Source: an uncultured Chloroflexaceae bacterium (lineage in GTDB: Bacteria > Chloroflexota > Chloroflexia > Chloroflexales > Chloroflexaceae). From it: a stretch of 8,982 nucleotides of DNA. Position numbers and translations under genes: made by a program. Below are positions 7,250 to 8,982 of the stretch, one piece after another. The DNA is taken from assembly GCA_937141995.1 (NCBI GenBank), contig CAKZQX010000451.1, positions 1-8,982 of the forward strand, in the 5' to 3' direction. Numbering within the stretch: position 1 is the stretch's first letter; every line of letters begins with the position of its first letter. The notes under the pieces are model-generated. The model saw only the letters and a program-made list of their open reading frames with translations. It was not told the origin of the DNA and did not search any database.

Positions 7250-8146
7250 TTAATCCTCTTTTGCTGTTAGCCAGTTCAGTGTGATTCGCTCTGGGACCAT
7301 ACGAAGTGTTGTGATCATGACTTTTCCATTCCAATTCTGTTCTAATCTGGCATAGTCATTCCACATAGAGCCAAGCAGCAGTCCCGGTCCATCGTTCAAG
7401 AAGATGACTTTCGTAGGTAATTGGTGTTGCCTGGCATATGACAGAATCTCCCGCGCACAATCGCGATAGCCTCCCGTACGATCATCTTCCTGGGCTCCTC
7501 CTCGATCAGAGTCGTAGCGGGCAAGTCCGACAGCCAGGACCGTGCTCTTGTCCTGATTATAGATAACAAAGTCAACCGGACGCGTGCTATTGGGATAATC
7601 GGCGAATACTTCGCCAAGCAAGATATCTCTACCGGCACGCTCTGGCCCGGCAATTGGTAAGTCGGGAAAGTGTGACCTGAAGAGATCGAAAAAACGTTCA
7701 GTTAAGTCATAGCCCTTCTTGCCTCTATCTTTGTATTCCCAGAGTAAAGCACACAGTGGTTCATCTGGGATAGGGCGACTGGAAAATGCCTTTTGTACTT
7801 CCTGGATGGGACGGAACTGATACTTGTAATTAGCGCAAATCTGTGTGGCCTGGGTCTTCTTCTTAAGCATCTCAACTGGTGTACCCGGGCTGACATAGCG
7901 CTTGAAGACGCGCGAAAGTTGTATCCGCATCCAACTCTCGTGAATATCAGCGATTTGTAAGAAAAGCCGTTCCGACGACTCGGAAGTTCGCATAAGTTGC
8001 CCAAAAAGTTCGAGGACGGGAGCATAGAGCAGGCAGGCATCCTTCAAAATGTCGGGATAGAATTCACCAGAAGCCGGCGTAATCCAGTTATGCGCATCCT
8101 GTTTATAGTCCGCGAAGGTTGTTCGCATTGCTGGAAGTTCCGACAT
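7250..8146 (-). CDS. Probable type II restriction endonuclease
   Basis: The product is 298 residues. The main evidence is context: it lies directly upstream of, and 3 nt from, a beta-class DNA methyltransferase on the same strand. In the sequence, the N-terminal two thirds is helical and charged. The C-terminal third has LLGEVFADYP (176-185), RPVDFVIYN (189-197), the strand VLAVGLARYDS (203-213) running into DRGGAQEDDRTGGY (214-227), and KVIFLNDGPG (246-255). E179, D192 and the acidic cluster 212-222 are spaced like a PD-(D/E)xK nuclease core. However, the expected (D/E)xK on the strand is replaced by GLARY, so the active site may be a variant. The ATG at 8146 is preferred because GGAGG lies 5 nt upstream; the frame opens at a TTG 8 codons earlier (8170). 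It would cut DNA lacking the partner's methylation. Other possibilities are a non-cutting specificity or accessory subunit. Confidence 0.7.
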   Translation of the reverse strand: MSELPAMRTTFADYKQDAHNWITPASGEFYPDILKDACLLYAPVLELFGQLMRTSESSERLFLQIADIHESWMRIQLSRVFKRYVSPGTPVEMLKKKTQATQICANYKYQFRPIQEVQKAFSSRPIPDEPLCALLWEYKDRGKKGYDLTERFFDLFRSHFPDLPIAGPERAGRDILLGEVFADYPNSTRPVDFVIYNQDKSTVLAVGLARYDSDRGGAQEDDRTGGYRDCAREILSYARQHQLPTKVIFLNDGPGLLLGSMWNDYARLEQNWNGKVMITTLRMVPERITLNWLTAKED

Positions 8147-8151
8147 CGTTG

Positions 8152-8156
8152 CCTCC
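8152..8156 (-). promoter_or_regulatory. Shine-Dalgarno site fixing the restriction endonuclease start
   Basis: GGAGG on the - strand lies 5 nt before the ATG at 8146. This is a strong match at good spacing and makes the upstream TTG at 8170 unlikely as the start. Confidence 0.75.
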
Positions 8157-8169
8157 ACATAGTAGCACA

Positions 8170-8177
8170 AACATGTT
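8170..8177. promoter_or_regulatory. AACATGTT dyad in the leader of the restriction cassette
   Basis: A perfect 8-bp palindrome lies 23 nt upstream of the nuclease start. Its core CAACATG recurs at 8206-8212, and TTGCGCAA, another 8-bp palindrome, is at 8218-8225. These could be operator half-sites for the cassette, but no controller gene is present in the window and short palindromes occur by chance. Confidence 0.15.
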
Positions 8178-8227
8178 GTACCTGCAAACGTGTATCGTGT
8201 CTCAGCAACATGATCTTTTGCGCAACT

Positions 8228-8233
8228 ATTGTA
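8228..8233 (-). promoter_or_regulatory. Candidate -10 element for the restriction-modification operon
   Basis: On the - strand, TACAAT (5/6 of the consensus) is preceded by TG one base upstream, forming an extended -10, TGGTACAAT. No good -35 is seen 17 nt upstream, which extended -10 promoters can tolerate. It would give a leader of about 75 nt before the nuclease start. This is the best candidate in the 191-nt gap. Confidence 0.35.
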
Positions 8234-8256
8234 CCAGCTTTGCTCCCCCCAACCGG

Positions 8257-8292
8257 CAGCACCTGGGATGCGCTTTGCGCTCCCAGGTGCTG
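8257..8292. terminator. Near-perfect long hairpin after the transporter gene
   Basis: CAGCACCTGGGA (8257-8268) and TCCCAGGTGCTG (8281-8292) form 12 perfect pairs. Inside them, after one bulged base, GCGC (8270-8273) pairs with GCGC (8277-8280) around a TTT loop. It lies 45 nt beyond the transporter stop and upstream of the restriction operon, so it most likely ends transporter transcription. A T-rich stretch, CTTTATTTT, lies a few bases beyond it on the + strand only; the - strand side is G-rich rather than U-rich. Confidence 0.6.
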
Positions 8293-8337
8293 TGGTGTGC
8301 CGGCTTTATTTTGCAACGTAGAGCAGGCATCCGGCGA

Positions 8338-8982
8338 TTAGTCGCCCGGTGCGGGAGCTGCCTGGGGTGCCTGGCGTACATCCAGCCGCTCTTCCTTTTC
8401 CTGTTCGCGGGCCTCGATAACCTCGATGTGGTAGAGTTCTTCCTTGAGCCCCTCGTACAGGCTGTAGCACATGATCGTCAGCACGACCGCGAAGGGCAAT
8501 CCCGTGGTGATCGCGGCCGTCTGCAGAGCGGTCAGGCCGCCGCCGATCAGCAGCACCGCCGCACACAAACCTTCCATCACCGCCCAGAAGATCCGCTGCG
8601 GTACCGGCGAGTCCAGTTTGCCCCCGGACGTCAGGTGATCAACCACCAGGGAGCCGGAGTCGGACGAGGTAACAAAAAAGATCGTTACCAGCAGAATCCC
8701 GATCACCGAGGTAATGCTGGTCAGTGGGAAGTTCTCCAGCATCACAAACAGGGCTGTCGCCACATCGTCCTTGACCACAGTGGCAAGATCGGTGCCGGTT
8801 GATTGCAGCCAGAGTCCGGCTCCCCCGAAGGTTGCCATCCAGAGGAACGAGAGCAAGCTGGGAATAACCATCACGCTGATGATAAAGTCGCGCACAGTGC
8901 GACCCTTAGAGACGCGGGCAATAAACATCCCGACAAAGGGCGACCAGGAGATCCACCAACCCCAATAGAAGATGGTCCACGC
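8338..8982 (-). CDS. BCCT-family betaine/carnitine/choline transporter, C-terminal part (5' end outside window)
   Basis: The frame is open to the right edge and encodes the last 214 residues of what is usually a protein of 500-600 residues. It begins inside the family signature: [18 protein letters not shown] (2-19), then [15 protein letters not shown], which spans helix 8 and the following loop. The Trp cluster W-W-x-x-W that forms part of the substrate cage for the trimethylammonium group is intact. Further membrane segments are at about 31-48 and 76-103, the latter including the conserved FVTSSDSGS (about 101-109), then about 134-150 and 158-172. A charged cytoplasmic tail rich in E, K and R (about 175-205) follows. 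In some BCCT carriers such a tail senses osmotic stress. Transport would be driven by a Na+ or H+ gradient. Substrate cannot be decided from this part. Confidence 0.95.
   Translation of the reverse strand, partial: AWTIFYWGWWISWSPFVGMFIARVSKGRTVRDFIISVMVIPSLLSFLWMATFGGAGLWLQSTGTDLATVVKDDVATALFVMLENFPLTSITSVIGILLVTIFFVTSSDSGSLVVDHLTSGGKLDSPVPQRIFWAVMEGLCAAVLLIGGGLTALQTAAITTGLPFAVVLTIMCYSLYEGLKEELYHIEVIEAREQEKEERLDVRQAPQAAPAPGD

Noticed and set aside
8119..8802. A 227-codon open frame on the + strand
   Set aside because: It runs across the start of the restriction gene, the intergenic hairpin and the antisense of the BCCT transporter. The translation is rich in His, Arg and Gln with no domain pattern, so it is a shadow frame.
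1..8982. tRNA or rRNA genes, CRISPR array, insertion sequence or phage genes
   Set aside because: No cloverleaf with a recognisable T-loop, no regularly spaced direct repeats, and no transposase or integrase motifs were seen on either strand by eye.

Overview
The window looks like ordinary chromosome from a moderately GC-rich bacterium, most likely a member of the Chloroflexota (Chloroflexus/Roseiflexus-like). That guess rests on the style of the proteins: a secreted nuclease with tandem prealbumin/Cna-B-like domains and a MnmG with a proline-rich insert. No marker gene here proves it. One gene, cut by the left edge, is on the + strand; the other seven are on the - strand, and the last of them is cut by the right edge.

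Left part (1-1580): the C-terminal part of an ExeM/NucH-like extracellular endonuclease, ending in several beta-sandwich/Cna-B-like modules. A 12-bp perfect hairpin follows and probably terminates transcription between it and the convergent neighbour. Next (1615-4257, - strand): a small two-helix membrane protein of the YcxB type lies downstream of mnmG, the FAD enzyme of tRNA wobble-uridine modification. A terminator-like hairpin sits directly in front of the ribosome-binding site of the small gene.

Middle (4334-5323, - strand): a stand-alone NAD(P)-dependent dehydrogenase of the 2,4-diaminopentanoate dehydrogenase / DapB-like fold, with a clear Shine-Dalgarno site that fixes its start 29 codons inside the open frame.

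Right part (5407-8146, - strand): the accessory segment. A probable type II restriction endonuclease is followed 3 nt later by a beta-class DNA methyltransferase (DPPF ... FSGSGTT), and 7 nt after that by a GNAT acetyltransferase, so the three genes look like one transcription unit. Parts of this cassette are visibly AT-richer than the flanks, which fits horizontal acquisition. A near-perfect 16-bp hairpin and a candidate promoter lie upstream of it. At the right edge (8338-8982) is the C-terminal third of a BCCT-family betaine/choline/carnitine transporter.

The most interesting element is the restriction-modification cassette. Its nuclease carries a strongly patterned Asp/Arg/Gly-rich motif in place of a textbook (D/E)xK active site. 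I do not see a wholly new multi-gene system.
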